A stretch of DNA of 7,111 nucleotides. Origin: an uncultured Pseudomonadota bacterium. Its GTDB lineage: Bacteria; Pseudomonadota; Alphaproteobacteria; Rs-D84. The notes under the pieces were generated by a model, which was given only the letters and a program-made list of their open reading frames with translations, was not told where the DNA came from and made no database searches. A program made the translations under genes and the position numbers. The stretch spans positions 1 to 7,111 of the forward strand of contig CAMVAR010000035.1 of NCBI GenBank assembly GCA_947165555.1, in the 5' to 3' direction. Positions 1 to 6,042 of the stretch are shown here, in pieces; the stretch's first letter is position 1, and each line of letters begins with the position of its first letter.

Positions 1-52
1 TGATATCAAAGCTTACAAGGGCTCCGCTCTCCTTTGCGGTTTTAAGTGCCAA
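1..52 (-). CDS. Possible partial reading frame with a PfkB-kinase-like segment, runs off left edge
   Basis: Read on the minus strand, a frame open to the left edge gives LALKTAKESGALVSFDI. This resembles the middle of PfkB-family sugar kinases, where an alanine-rich helix is followed by a strand ending in VSFD before an N-x-R. The frame is closed by a TGA at 80-82, and nothing kinase-like is seen upstream of it in any frame. If real, this is therefore either a 5'-truncated remnant or a new gene starting at the TTG at 50-52, nine bases after the TATAAT of the promoter at 62-89. No ribosome-binding site precedes that TTG. An AAAGGAG at 33-39 lies inside the frame and has no start codon suitably placed after it. 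Only 17 codons are visible, so a chance resemblance, or an untranslated RNA made from this promoter, cannot be excluded. Confidence 0.22.
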   Translation of the reverse strand, partial: MALKTAKESGALVSFDI

Positions 53-61
53 AACGCACCC

Positions 62-89
62 ATTATAACAAACATTTTTTCAAATGCAA
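62..89 (-). promoter_or_regulatory. Sigma70-type promoter reading leftward
   Basis: On the minus strand TTGCAT (84-89) is followed after 16 bases by a perfect TATAAT (62-67). Transcription would begin near position 55 and leave the window, so the gene it serves is not visible. It lies back to back with the plus-strand promoter at 153-181. Confidence 0.5.
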
Positions 90-117
90 GACCTAAAAAA
101 GCAGAAATCATTCAAAC

Positions 118-147
118 AACAAACGGATTTAGAGCCGTTGTTCTTTA
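118..147. terminator. Weak hairpin in the left intergenic region
   Basis: AACAAACGG (118-126) pairs with CCGTTGTT (135-142) around an 8-base loop, giving eight base pairs with one bulged A. On the plus strand it is followed by CTTTA, a poor U-tract. No plus-strand gene ends upstream inside the window, so a terminator role is doubtful. It could instead be an operator-like dyad between the two divergent promoters. Confidence 0.22.
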
Positions 148-152
148 TCAAT

Positions 153-181
153 TTGCAAAATGGCCAAAAATAGTGTATAAT
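153..181 (+). promoter_or_regulatory. Near-consensus sigma70 promoter of the PagL-like gene, predicts a leaderless mRNA
   Basis: TTGCAA (153-158) and a perfect TATAAT (176-181) are separated by the ideal 17 bases. Only seven bases (182-188) separate the -10 box from the ATG at 189. Transcription should therefore start at or within about two bases of the start codon, leaving no room for a Shine-Dalgarno sequence. Confidence 0.8.
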
Positions 182-188
182 TTTCCCC

Positions 189-752
189 ATGAGAAAAATT
201 TTCACAATATTATTTTGTGGTATAATATTCACAAATATCGGGCATTGCACCGAATACAACCCATTCACCGGATACAATCAAAACCAGGTCGCATTCAACC
301 TGGGCCAGGGTATAGATTGTGGTTTTATTTTGCCGCCCCCGTTTAGATTGGTTCCATTTTATTTACTACACCTGCAATATTCGCAACCGACAACTTTTTT
401 CTCTTTGCCGGCGCGTCAATCGATAAACATTGGCCAAACCATTGGTTTCGGTTCAAAATACGGATGGCGTTGGGATAAATACACTATTCCGATGATATTT
501 TTATCTGGTGATGTTATTTTGGCAAACTATCGCGACCTGTACTTTGCGGGCGGCGCGGGCGTCGGACTCCAGGCACAACAGAATGAACGCCTTGGCGCAA
601 AATTATTATTTCAGTTTAAATTAACCGCCGGATACCGCGTTAACGACAGTTGGGGCGTTGAAATATTCATGCACCATTTTTCCAACGCCAATACCGCCCC
701 CGAAAATTATTCCTATGCATTTTATGGCGCGGGCGTCACATACAGTTTTTAA
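189..752 (+). CDS. PagL-like outer-membrane lipid A 3-O-deacylase (acyloxyacyl hydrolase family)
   Basis: This 187-aa protein begins with a typical signal peptide: basic MRK, a hydrophobic core to about residue 18, and cleavage probably near residue 20. It continues as short alternating amphipathic stretches and ends in an aromatic residue (TYSF), the usual signature of a small outer-membrane beta-barrel. Near the C-terminus, HHFSNANTAPEN (162-173) matches the PagL motif H-x-S-N-A...P-N. H163 and S165 correspond to the catalytic His and Ser, and E172 is the best candidate for the third acidic residue, although its spacing differs from the Pseudomonas enzyme. PagL enzymes remove the 3-linked acyl chain from lipid A in the outer leaflet and so remodel the endotoxin surface. 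An upstream in-frame stop (TAG at 171) and the absence of other start codons fix the ATG at 189. There is no Shine-Dalgarno sequence, because the promoter abuts the ATG. It is transcribed alone and converges on ung. The family assignment rests mainly on the C-terminal motif and barrel character. Confidence 0.75.
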   Translation: MRKIFTILFCGIIFTNIGHCTEYNPFTGYNQNQVAFNLGQGIDCGFILPPPFRLVPFYLLHLQYSQPTTFFSLPARQSINIGQTIGFGSKYGWRWDKYTIPMIFLSGDVILANYRDLYFAGGAGVGLQAQQNERLGAKLLFQFKLTAGYRVNDSWGVEIFMHHFSNANTAPENYSYAFYGAGVTYSF

Positions 753-826
753 ACCTTTACATAAATCATAAAAACATATCCAAAATACAAGCTTTATTCC
801 ATATTTGAATCGACATAATTAATAAA

Positions 827-1492
827 TCACCAATCAATTGGCGGCATTCCATGTGCAATTAAATATTCGTTGGCGCGGGAAAAATGATGATTACCAAAAA
901 ATCCACGATGTGCAGACAATGGTGACGGATGTACACTTTTCAAAATTAAATTACGCGACGCATCCACAAATTCCGCCTTGCGCTGGGCATAACTGCCCCA
1001 GAGCATATAAACCACCCCATCGCGCCGGGTTGCCAACGCACGAATTACCGCGTCGGTAAATTGTTCCCACCCCCGCCCCGCGTGCGATGCCGCCAAATGC
1101 GCCGCAACCGTTAACGTGGAATTTAATAACAAAACACCCTGCTTTGCCCATACCGTCAAATCGCCATGCGTTGGACTGGGCCGCCCCAAATCTGATTCTA
1201 TTTCTTTATAAATATTTACCAACGACGGCGGTGGCGTGATTCCATCTGGCACCGAAAAGCACAGGCCCATCGCCTGGCCTGGTTCATGATATGGGTCTTG
1301 GCCAATAATTACAACACGCACAGAATCAAATGGACACAGGTTAAACGCATTAAAGATATTTTTTGCCGCCGGGTAAATTTTTTTACCCACCAAATATTGG
1401 CCGCGTACAAAATCGGTCAGCTTAATAAAATAATCTTTATCAAATTCATCCGCCAATACAGATTTCCAAGATTTTTCGATTTTTACATCCAT
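827..1492 (-). CDS. ung: Family-1 uracil-DNA glycosylase
   Basis: Ung removes uracil from DNA, arising from cytosine deamination or dUMP incorporation, and so opens base-excision repair in the cytoplasm. The 221-aa product carries every family-1 hallmark. GQDPYH (64-69) contains the water-activating Asp D66. CFSVP holds the uracil-stacking Phe. VLLLNSTLTV (120-129) contains the uracil-specifying Asn N124. HPSPLSA (188-194) carries catalytic H188 in the minor-groove loop, followed by HRGFFG. It ends in PIDW, close to the length of E. coli Ung. I chose the ATG at 1492 because an AGG lies eight bases upstream (1501-1503). A GTG two codons earlier, at 1498, is in frame but too close to that AGG. 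It is the last gene of the gyrB operon and starts nine bases after the stop codon of the HhH-GPD glycosylase, so its expression probably follows gyrB. No terminator is recognisable between it and the convergent PagL-like gene. Confidence 0.97.
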   Translation of the reverse strand: MDVKIEKSWKSVLADEFDKDYFIKLTDFVRGQYLVGKKIYPAAKNIFNAFNLCPFDSVRVVIIGQDPYHEPGQAMGLCFSVPDGITPPPSLVNIYKEIESDLGRPSPTHGDLTVWAKQGVLLLNSTLTVAAHLAASHAGRGWEQFTDAVIRALATRRDGVVYMLWGSYAQRKAEFVDASRNLILKSVHPSPLSAHRGFFGNHHFSRANEYLIAHGMPPIDW

Positions 1493-1501
1493 AACCACAA
1501 C

Positions 1502-2140
1502 CTATAACTTTATCAAACCAATTTGTAACGATTTCCATAAAACAACATCAATATATCCCCGCGGAAGCCCGGTCGCCGCAACCATATGCGCGAACATATC
1601 ATCGCATGCCCGTTTTACATCCGGCGTCAATTTACCATTTTCGTCTATACAGCGGATTCCGGCGTATTGCGCGCCCAAACGCCGAATCCAAACATCATAT
1701 TTAACGATATTCACACCCAAATTTCGCGCCAAATGATTCGCGGTTATTTTTCCAATATGTGGCAATTTTGCAAGGTACGCAACCCGCGTATCATCATCTT
1801 TACATTTATAGAATCCATCGCAAAATTCGGCACGATTTTCCCAAATTTTACAAATCGCATTTATTTTATTTTTATTATGGAACATTTGAAAAATCGCGTC
1901 AAAATCCGCACCATTTTTATAAATATAATCCATAATATTTTTGTGAATACGCTTTGCGGTTTTTTGTGAAAACCCACCCGCCAAGATTACATAAGCGCAC
2001 ATTTCTGCGAACGCATCCGGCGCAAGTCTGCGCGGACGTGCCAACATTTCGCGAATTTCATCAAAAGATTGGGCGTCCGAATCCGCGCCCATATCTTTTA
2101 TTTTGCGTTCCAAATCAAAAAACCATTTTGCAGAAAACAT
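1502..2140 (-). CDS. HhH-GPD superfamily DNA glycosylase (base-excision repair)
   Basis: The 212-aa product has the helix-hairpin-helix signature LPHIGKITANHLARNLG (about 126-142), followed by VKYDVWIRRLG. There D149 aligns with the invariant catalytic Asp of the endonuclease III/AlkA/MutY superfamily. Family members flip out and excise damaged bases. The position equivalent to the Schiff-base lysine of endonuclease III (GRKTA) is isoleucine here (GKITA), although a lysine lies one residue earlier. The four C-terminal cysteines of a 4Fe-4S cluster are absent. This suggests a monofunctional glycosylase rather than a bifunctional lyase; the substrate cannot be read from sequence. The ATG at 2140 lies one base after the upstream gene's stop (TAATATG), a classic coupled junction. 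A TTG at 2182 would add 14 residues and overlap that gene, so I rejected it. Its neighbour ung, nine bases on, supports a base-repair role. Alternatives are a 3-methyladenine or oxidised-base glycosylase, or a phage-type HhH-GPD protein. Confidence 0.8.
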   Translation of the reverse strand: MFSAKWFFDLERKIKDMGADSDAQSFDEIREMLARPRRLAPDAFAEMCAYVILAGGFSQKTAKRIHKNIMDYIYKNGADFDAIFQMFHNKNKINAICKIWENRAEFCDGFYKCKDDDTRVAYLAKLPHIGKITANHLARNLGVNIVKYDVWIRRLGAQYAGIRCIDENGKLTPDVKRACDDMFAHMVAATGLPRGYIDVVLWKSLQIGLIKL

Positions 2141-2141
2141 A

Positions 2142-2465
2142 TTATTTTTTACCACCGGGATTTCTTTGCTTAAATTTTGCAATCAAATCTGGCGAAATAC
2201 CACCCAAAGAATTTCCCTTGGCAAACGCAGACGGATTAAAATCGTATTTCACAAAATCATACCCACCCTGTTCTATCTCTGCGCGTCTTTCCTGTTTTTG
2301 TTTGTATTCTTCCGGTGAAAATCGTTCTGGATGTGACAAATCATACACCAATTTATTGTATTCTTCATACAACAAGTCTTCTGTTGCCTTTTTAAAAACA
2401 GGTACATTATCGCCATCACGACGAATCACACCATTTTCATCAATTTGGTATTTACTGTTTGTCAT
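2142..2465 (-). CDS. Small charged hypothetical protein in the gyrB operon
   Basis: I do not recognise this 107-aa protein. It starts MTNSKYQIDENGVIRRDGD and is strongly charged throughout. It has no signal peptide or membrane segment. A helix-forming central part (about 25-65) is rich in Glu, Lys, Gln and Tyr, and the tail is basic and glycine-rich, ending PGGKK. It should be a soluble cytoplasmic protein. The ATG at 2465 was chosen because AAAGGGGG lies just upstream, five bases from the start. A GTG at 2483 overlapping the gyrB stop is in frame but has no such site. The gene begins 14 bases after gyrB ends, and its stop is one base from the next start, so it is co-transcribed with and coupled to gyrB and the glycosylase. 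A role as an accessory factor for gyrase or repair is only an inference from position. Confidence 0.75.
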   Translation of the reverse strand: MTNSKYQIDENGVIRRDGDNVPVFKKATEDLLYEEYNKLVYDLSHPERFSPEEYKQKQERRAEIEQGGYDFVKYDFNPSAFAKGNSLGGISPDLIAKFKQRNPGGKK

Positions 2466-2479
2466 AGTACCCCCTTTTA

Positions 2480-4879
2480 TCACACATCCAGATTTGCATC
2501 CAGTGCGTTTTCTACGATAAAGTCGCGACGCGGTTCCACAACATCACCCATCAGCATCGAAACCACTGCGTCCGCCTGGCTTGCATCATTGATGGTCACC
2601 TGGAACAACGAACGATGATTCGGGTCCATCGTCGTTTCCCATAATTGTTCTGCGTTCATTGCACCCAAACCTTTGTACCGTTGAATCTTTAATCCATTTT
2701 TCGCATATTCAAACGCGGTATTCAACAAATTAAATGCACCCCAAATCTTTTGCGATTTTGATTTCACGGTAAGTGTTGTTGGCGCACTAAATGTATCCAT
2801 CAATTCTTCGCGACCGGGCAACCGCCGCCATGCGTTGATTTCCGGACTGTTCAAACGGTCGCGCGACAAAACATATTGTTCGGTTACACTGCGCAGTGTA
2901 CGTGTGATTGTGATACCGGAATCCCCGGCAACAACATTCCAACCGCGTTCAAATTCTAATTCCTGGGCGTCCAGCATCTTTGCCGCCGCCGCACAGTTTT
3001 CCGCCGTTTCATTATCAAACACACGGTTCAGTGCCAAACTTTCCACAAAACGCAACGGCACCACATGATTCAACGGCTGCAAGACATTTCGCATATCCAA
3101 AACCAAGTCCAACAAACGTTTCATATCTGGCCCGGAAATCTGGGTTCCGCTTGCAATTTGGACAACACCATCGGTGGCCAATTGCTCCATCAAATAGTCA
3201 TCCATTTCGCGTTGATTTTGCAAATAAATCTGTTGCTTGCCACGTGTCACGCCATACAACGGTGGTTTTGCAACATATATATATCCGCGTTCAATCGCCG
3301 CCGGCATGTGCCGATAGAAAAATGTCATTAACAATGTCTGAATATGTTGTCCGTCCACGTCGGCATCGGTCATGATAATGATTTTATGATACCGCATTTT
3401 TTCAACATCGAAATCATCTTTGCCAATACCCGCCCCCATTGTTGTAATCAACGCGCCAATCGTATCAGACGACAACATTTTATCAAAGCGCACACGTTCA
3501 ACATTCAAAATTTTTCCCCGTAACGGCAAAATTGCCTGGGTTTTACGGTCACGGCCCTGCTTTGCGGTACCGCCCGCCGAATCCCCTTCGACGATAAACA
3601 GTTCACATTTTGCCGGGTCACGTTCACTGCACCCGGCCAATTTTCCGGGCAGCCCCCCCAATTCCGGACCGGTCTTTTTACGTGATAATTCACGCGCCTT
3701 GCGTGCGGCCTCGCGCGCGGTGGCGGCTTCGACAATTTTATCAACAATCAGTTTTGCCGTCGCCGGATTTTCTTCCAAATATTGATACAATAATTCCGAA
3801 GTAGTATTTTCAACAATCGGGCGAACCTCGCTGGACACCAGTTTATCTTTGGTTTGCGACCCGAACTTTGGGTCTGGGATTTTAACACTAATAATACTGG
3901 TTAAACCTTCGCGGAAATCTTCCCCCGACAGGTTTATATCTTTTTTTGTATTATGTTCGGCAATATATTTGTTTATTGCCCGGGTCAGTCCCGCACGAAA
4001 TCCGGCCAGATGTGTCCCCCCATCGCGATTTGGGATATTGTTTGTAAAACATAACGATGTTTCTGTATATGCGGTTGTCCATTGTAAAACTATTTCGATA
4101 TATGAATCATCAACCTTTTTAATCATTTGAATTGGTTCACGATTTAGCAATTCTTTGGATTTATCCAGATATGTTGCAAACCCGGCCAACCCATCGGTCG
4201 AATGAAACTCGCGCTCTTTCTTTTCGCCACCGCGCAAATCTTCCAGAACAATACGCACATTTGCATTTAAATAAGACTGTTCCCGCAACCAGTTTTCCAA
4301 CACATCAAAATTAAATTCGGTTGATGCAAACGTATCCGGCGACGGCAAAAACGTAACCTCGGTCCCATGTTCGCGTCCGCTTGTGTTTTCGGTAATTTTT
4401 AAATCCATTGTTGGCACACCATCGGCAAAGCGCATTTCTGCCTGTTGTGTACCGCGCCAAACCCGCACTTCCAACCAACTAGATAATGCGTTCACAACCG
4501 ACACACCAACCCCGTGCAGACCGCCGGAAACCTTGTATGCGCCACCACCTTCGTTATCGAATTTACCACCGGCGTGCAGTTCACACATAATCAATTCCAA
4601 CGCACTGCGTCCGGTTTCATGGTTTATATCGAACGGCATACCGCGGCCATTATCGCGGATTGTTGCACTGCCATCTGGGTTTAATGAAACATAGACCGTG
4701 TCGGCATATCCCGCCATGGCTTCGTCGATAGAGTTATTAACAACCTCGTAAATCATGTGATGCAGGCCCGACCCCCCTTCGCCAACATCCCCAATATACA
4801 TCCCGGGGCGTTTTTTAACCGCCTCTAAACCCTTTAAAACCTTAATCGAATCACCCGTATATTCATTATTTACCGACAT
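2480..4879 (-). CDS. gyrB: DNA gyrase subunit B
   Basis: GyrB provides the ATPase and Toprim halves of gyrase (A2B2), which introduces negative supercoils in the nucleoid. The 799-aa protein is full length. Its GHKL ATPase domain has E45 in YEVVNN, D76 in DNGRG, and GLHGVGVSVVNALS (120-133). The transducer domain has GSQTKDK (340-346), whose Lys contacts the ATP gamma-phosphate. The Toprim domain has EGDSAGG (431-437) and the metal-binding DADVDG (505-510). The long proteobacterial insert occupies about 560-725, and the C-terminal RYKGLG is at 734-739. PLRGKILNVE and RDRKTQAILP identify GyrB rather than ParE. After KGLG the usual E-M is A-M (A740). The N-terminal quinolone-region residue equivalent to E. 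coli D426 is intact, and K447 is replaced by the common Arg. AAAGGA seven bases before the ATG is a good ribosome-binding site. It heads an operon with the small unknown gene, the HhH-GPD glycosylase and ung. Confidence 0.98.
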   Translation of the reverse strand: MSVNNEYTGDSIKVLKGLEAVKKRPGMYIGDVGEGGSGLHHMIYEVVNNSIDEAMAGYADTVYVSLNPDGSATIRDNGRGMPFDINHETGRSALELIMCELHAGGKFDNEGGGAYKVSGGLHGVGVSVVNALSSWLEVRVWRGTQQAEMRFADGVPTMDLKITENTSGREHGTEVTFLPSPDTFASTEFNFDVLENWLREQSYLNANVRIVLEDLRGGEKKEREFHSTDGLAGFATYLDKSKELLNREPIQMIKKVDDSYIEIVLQWTTAYTETSLCFTNNIPNRDGGTHLAGFRAGLTRAINKYIAEHNTKKDINLSGEDFREGLTSIISVKIPDPKFGSQTKDKLVSSEVRPIVENTTSELLYQYLEENPATAKLIVDKIVEAATAREAARKARELSRKKTGPELGGLPGKLAGCSERDPAKCELFIVEGDSAGGTAKQGRDRKTQAILPLRGKILNVERVRFDKMLSSDTIGALITTMGAGIGKDDFDVEKMRYHKIIIMTDADVDGQHIQTLLMTFFYRHMPAAIERGYIYVAKPPLYGVTRGKQQIYLQNQREMDDYLMEQLATDGVVQIASGTQISGPDMKRLLDLVLDMRNVLQPLNHVVPLRFVESLALNRVFDNETAENCAAAAKMLDAQELEFERGWNVVAGDSGITITRTLRSVTEQYVLSRDRLNSPEINAWRRLPGREELMDTFSAPTTLTVKSKSQKIWGAFNLLNTAFEYAKNGLKIQRYKGLGAMNAEQLWETTMDPNHRSLFQVTINDASQADAVVSMLMGDVVEPRRDFIVENALDANLDV

Positions 4880-4908
4880 TTAAAAATCCTTTCTTTTTTT
4901 GTATCAAA

Positions 4909-4937
4909 AACATAGCAAATTATGATATAATTGTCCA
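4909..4937 (-). promoter_or_regulatory. Promoter of the gyrB operon, overlapping the divergent promoter
   Basis: On the minus strand TGGACA (4932-4937) and TATGTT (4909-4914) are separated by exactly 17 bases. Transcription should start near 4902, giving a leader of about 23 bases that contains the AAAGGA ribosome-binding site. The plus-strand -10 box lies inside this spacer, so the two promoters cannot be occupied at once. Confidence 0.55.
4923..4931 (+). promoter_or_regulatory. Extended -10 promoter for the 86-aa/RusA-like gene pair
   Basis: TGATATAAT is a perfect extended -10 element (TG-N-TATAAT). No good -35 hexamer lies 16-18 bases upstream; the candidates there are AT-rich, such as ATCAAA at 4903-4908. 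Extended -10 promoters can work without one. Transcription would start near 4938, followed by AAGGAG (4956-4961) eight bases before the ATG at 4970. Confidence 0.6.
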
Positions 4938-4969
4938 GGAAAAAGGCAAAAAATAAAGGAGATTTTATA

Positions 4970-5230
4970 ATGTCTGAAACATACAGCAAAGACGACTATT
5001 TAACACCGATAAAATACGCATCAAAATACGGTTTAACAAAAGAAATCGTTGAAAAAGCGATGAAAATCGCCCGCCTGCGCCATGCATCTATTACACTTAA
5101 TCGTGGCGGCACAAAACGCGAAATAATAATAAGTCAGCACGGAAAACACCATGTGCGGCCGGAACCCACGGCACACGATGCACTTAATAAAATCATTCAA
5201 GAAATTCAAAGCAAAGGCGAATCAAAATGA
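4970..5230 (+). CDS. Small basic protein, possible helix-turn-helix, coupled to the RusA-like nuclease
   Basis: I do not recognise this 86-aa protein. Residues 11-36 (TPIKYASKYG then LTKEIVEKAMKIARL) could form two helices joined by a glycine turn, as in helix-turn-helix adaptors or excisionase-like proteins. They are followed by strand-like ITLNRGGTKREIIIS (41-55), which could be a wing, then a His/Lys-rich link and a C-terminal helix (68-81). There is no signal peptide or membrane segment. The ATG at 4970 has an excellent AAGGAG eight bases upstream. An in-frame TTG at 4931 would overlap the -10 box and is rejected. The stop codon overlaps the next gene's start (ATGA), so the two products are translationally coupled and probably act together. 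DNA binding is inferred from secondary-structure appearance only. Confidence 0.8.
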   Translation: MSETYSKDDYLTPIKYASKYGLTKEIVEKAMKIARLRHASITLNRGGTKREIIISQHGKHHVRPEPTAHDALNKIIQEIQSKGESK

Positions 5231-5799
5231 AATTCAAATTGCTGTATTTTGGTGAAATTTTAATAAACCCCAAAAAGCGGGCCCAACATATATCAGACAT
5301 CCGTATGCAATTTCACCCCCAGTTAAAGAAATTGGTTGAACATCAACCGTGGAATAACCTGACCCAGTATATGGCACCGAATCCGATTAAAAGTCCGGTT
5401 ACCACCCGTCATATTGGGGGCCTGGATTGGAATCCGATTATAACACCGAAATTAAAATTGATTGCGGAATTAGACATACAAATGTTGCATCCGGAAATAT
5501 TGGGTGTACCGCGTTCGGACATTGATAATCGCATCAAGACATTGTTTGACGGTCTGCGTTGTCCGCAAAACGAACATGAAATTGGTCAAAATGTTCCACG
5601 TGACATCGGGCCAATTTATACCCTGTTGGACGACGACCATTTAATTACAAAAATTTCCGTCAACACCAGCCACCTGTTATCGAATCACATGTTTCATCCA
5701 GACCTGGCCACGGCCAGTCCGGATTGTGTTTTTATGATGATTGACGTCAACCTGCGTGTTGCCGAAGGTACTTTGGAAAACCTGCCATTTATGGTATAG
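5227..5799 (+). CDS. RusA-like nuclease-fold protein (candidate Holliday-junction or branched-DNA endonuclease)
   Basis: The 190-aa protein contains SDIDNRIKTLFDGL (97-110) and LLDDDHLI (133-140). RusA resolvases have the same order of residues: D70-x-D72-N-x-x-K76-x-x-x-D80 and then a DD pair including D91. Here D98, D100, K104, D108 and D135-D137 fill these places, so the metal-binding and catalytic set looks intact. The segment between the two clusters is about 17 residues longer than in E. coli RusA, and about 90 residues precede the core, including a QFHPQLKKL stretch. The protein is therefore a divergent family member rather than classical RusA. RusA dimers cut four-way junctions to resolve recombination or stalled-fork intermediates, and they are often phage-derived. 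The start codon overlaps the stop of the 86-aa gene (ATGA), with a modest AAGG nine bases upstream. I am fairly sure of the motif resemblance; activity on junctions is inference. No convincing terminator follows immediately. Confidence 0.65.
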   Translation: MKFKLLYFGEILINPKKRAQHISDIRMQFHPQLKKLVEHQPWNNLTQYMAPNPIKSPVTTRHIGGLDWNPIITPKLKLIAELDIQMLHPEILGVPRSDIDNRIKTLFDGLRCPQNEHEIGQNVPRDIGPIYTLLDDDHLITKISVNTSHLLSNHMFHPDLATASPDCVFMMIDVNLRVAEGTLENLPFMV

Positions 5800-5827
5800 T
5801 CCGTTTTATTTTCATCATACCCTTTTA

Positions 5828-6041
5828 TTTTCCGTCACCCCGTGGAAACACGGGGTCACGTCGGGGTGGCCAGAGCATTCGAAATAATTTTGGATTTTCT
5901 TACCACCTCCCGGCCTGTTGGGCCGTACCCCTCTAACAGAGGAGAACTTAGGGGCCGCGACGGGAACGCATGGACCCCGGCCTGTGCCGGGGTAACGGTT
6001 CATTTTGTCGTGGTAACAATGAATAAACGGGTAACGGAAAA
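5828..6041. repeat. Palindromic intergenic repeat cluster bracketed by an imperfect 13-bp inverted repeat
   Basis: TTTTCCGTCACCC (5828-5840) is matched by GGGTAACGGAAAA (6029-6041) in inverted orientation, 12 of 13 positions. Between them lie several perfect hairpins. ACCCCGTG/GAAA/CACGGGGT spans 5837-5856. CGGCC/GGCCG spans 5911-5925. CCTCT/AAC/AGAGG spans 5930-5942, with CCCCT (5928-5932) alternatively pairing with AGGGG (5950-5954). ACCCCGGC/CTGT/GCCGGGGT spans 5974-5993. The outer hairpins resemble inverted copies of one unit (CCGTCACCCCG against CCGTTACCCCGG). TTTTA occurs just outside both ends (5823-5827 and 6043-6047, one base beyond the right arm) and could be a target duplication, but the area is AT-rich. 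The element carries no transposase. It is best seen as a dispersed palindromic repeat or MITE-like composite. Confidence 0.6.
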
Positions 6042-6042
6042 A

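Noticed and set aside
189..251. Lipoprotein signal in the PagL-like protein (Cys20 after IGH)
   Set aside because: The residue before Cys is His, not the Gly/Ala/Ser of a lipobox, and the protein ends as a beta-barrel, so ordinary signal-peptidase I cleavage fits better.
2141..2182. N-terminal extension of the HhH-GPD glycosylase from a TTG at 2182
   Set aside because: It would overlap the preceding gene by about 40 bases. It uses a weak start codon without a ribosome-binding site, whereas the ATG at 2140 sits one base after the upstream stop.
2466..2483. GTG start at 2483 for the small unknown protein
   Set aside because: It overlaps the gyrB stop, but the AAAGGGGG ribosome-binding site lies inside the extension and points to the ATG at 2465.
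1954..2520. A 188-codon plus-strand frame opposite the glycosylase, the small gene and the gyrB end
   Set aside because: It spans the junctions of three well-supported minus-strand genes and has no ribosome-binding site or recognisable motif.
2835..4694. Several plus-strand open frames of 60-131 codons opposite gyrB
   Set aside because: They are antisense shadows of a full-length conserved gyrB, with basic, Pro/Ser-rich nonsense composition and no start signals.
4931..4969. TTG start at 4931 for the 86-aa protein
   Set aside because: This codon overlaps the promoter -10 box, so it would lie upstream of the transcription start. The ATG at 4970 has AAGGAG eight bases upstream.
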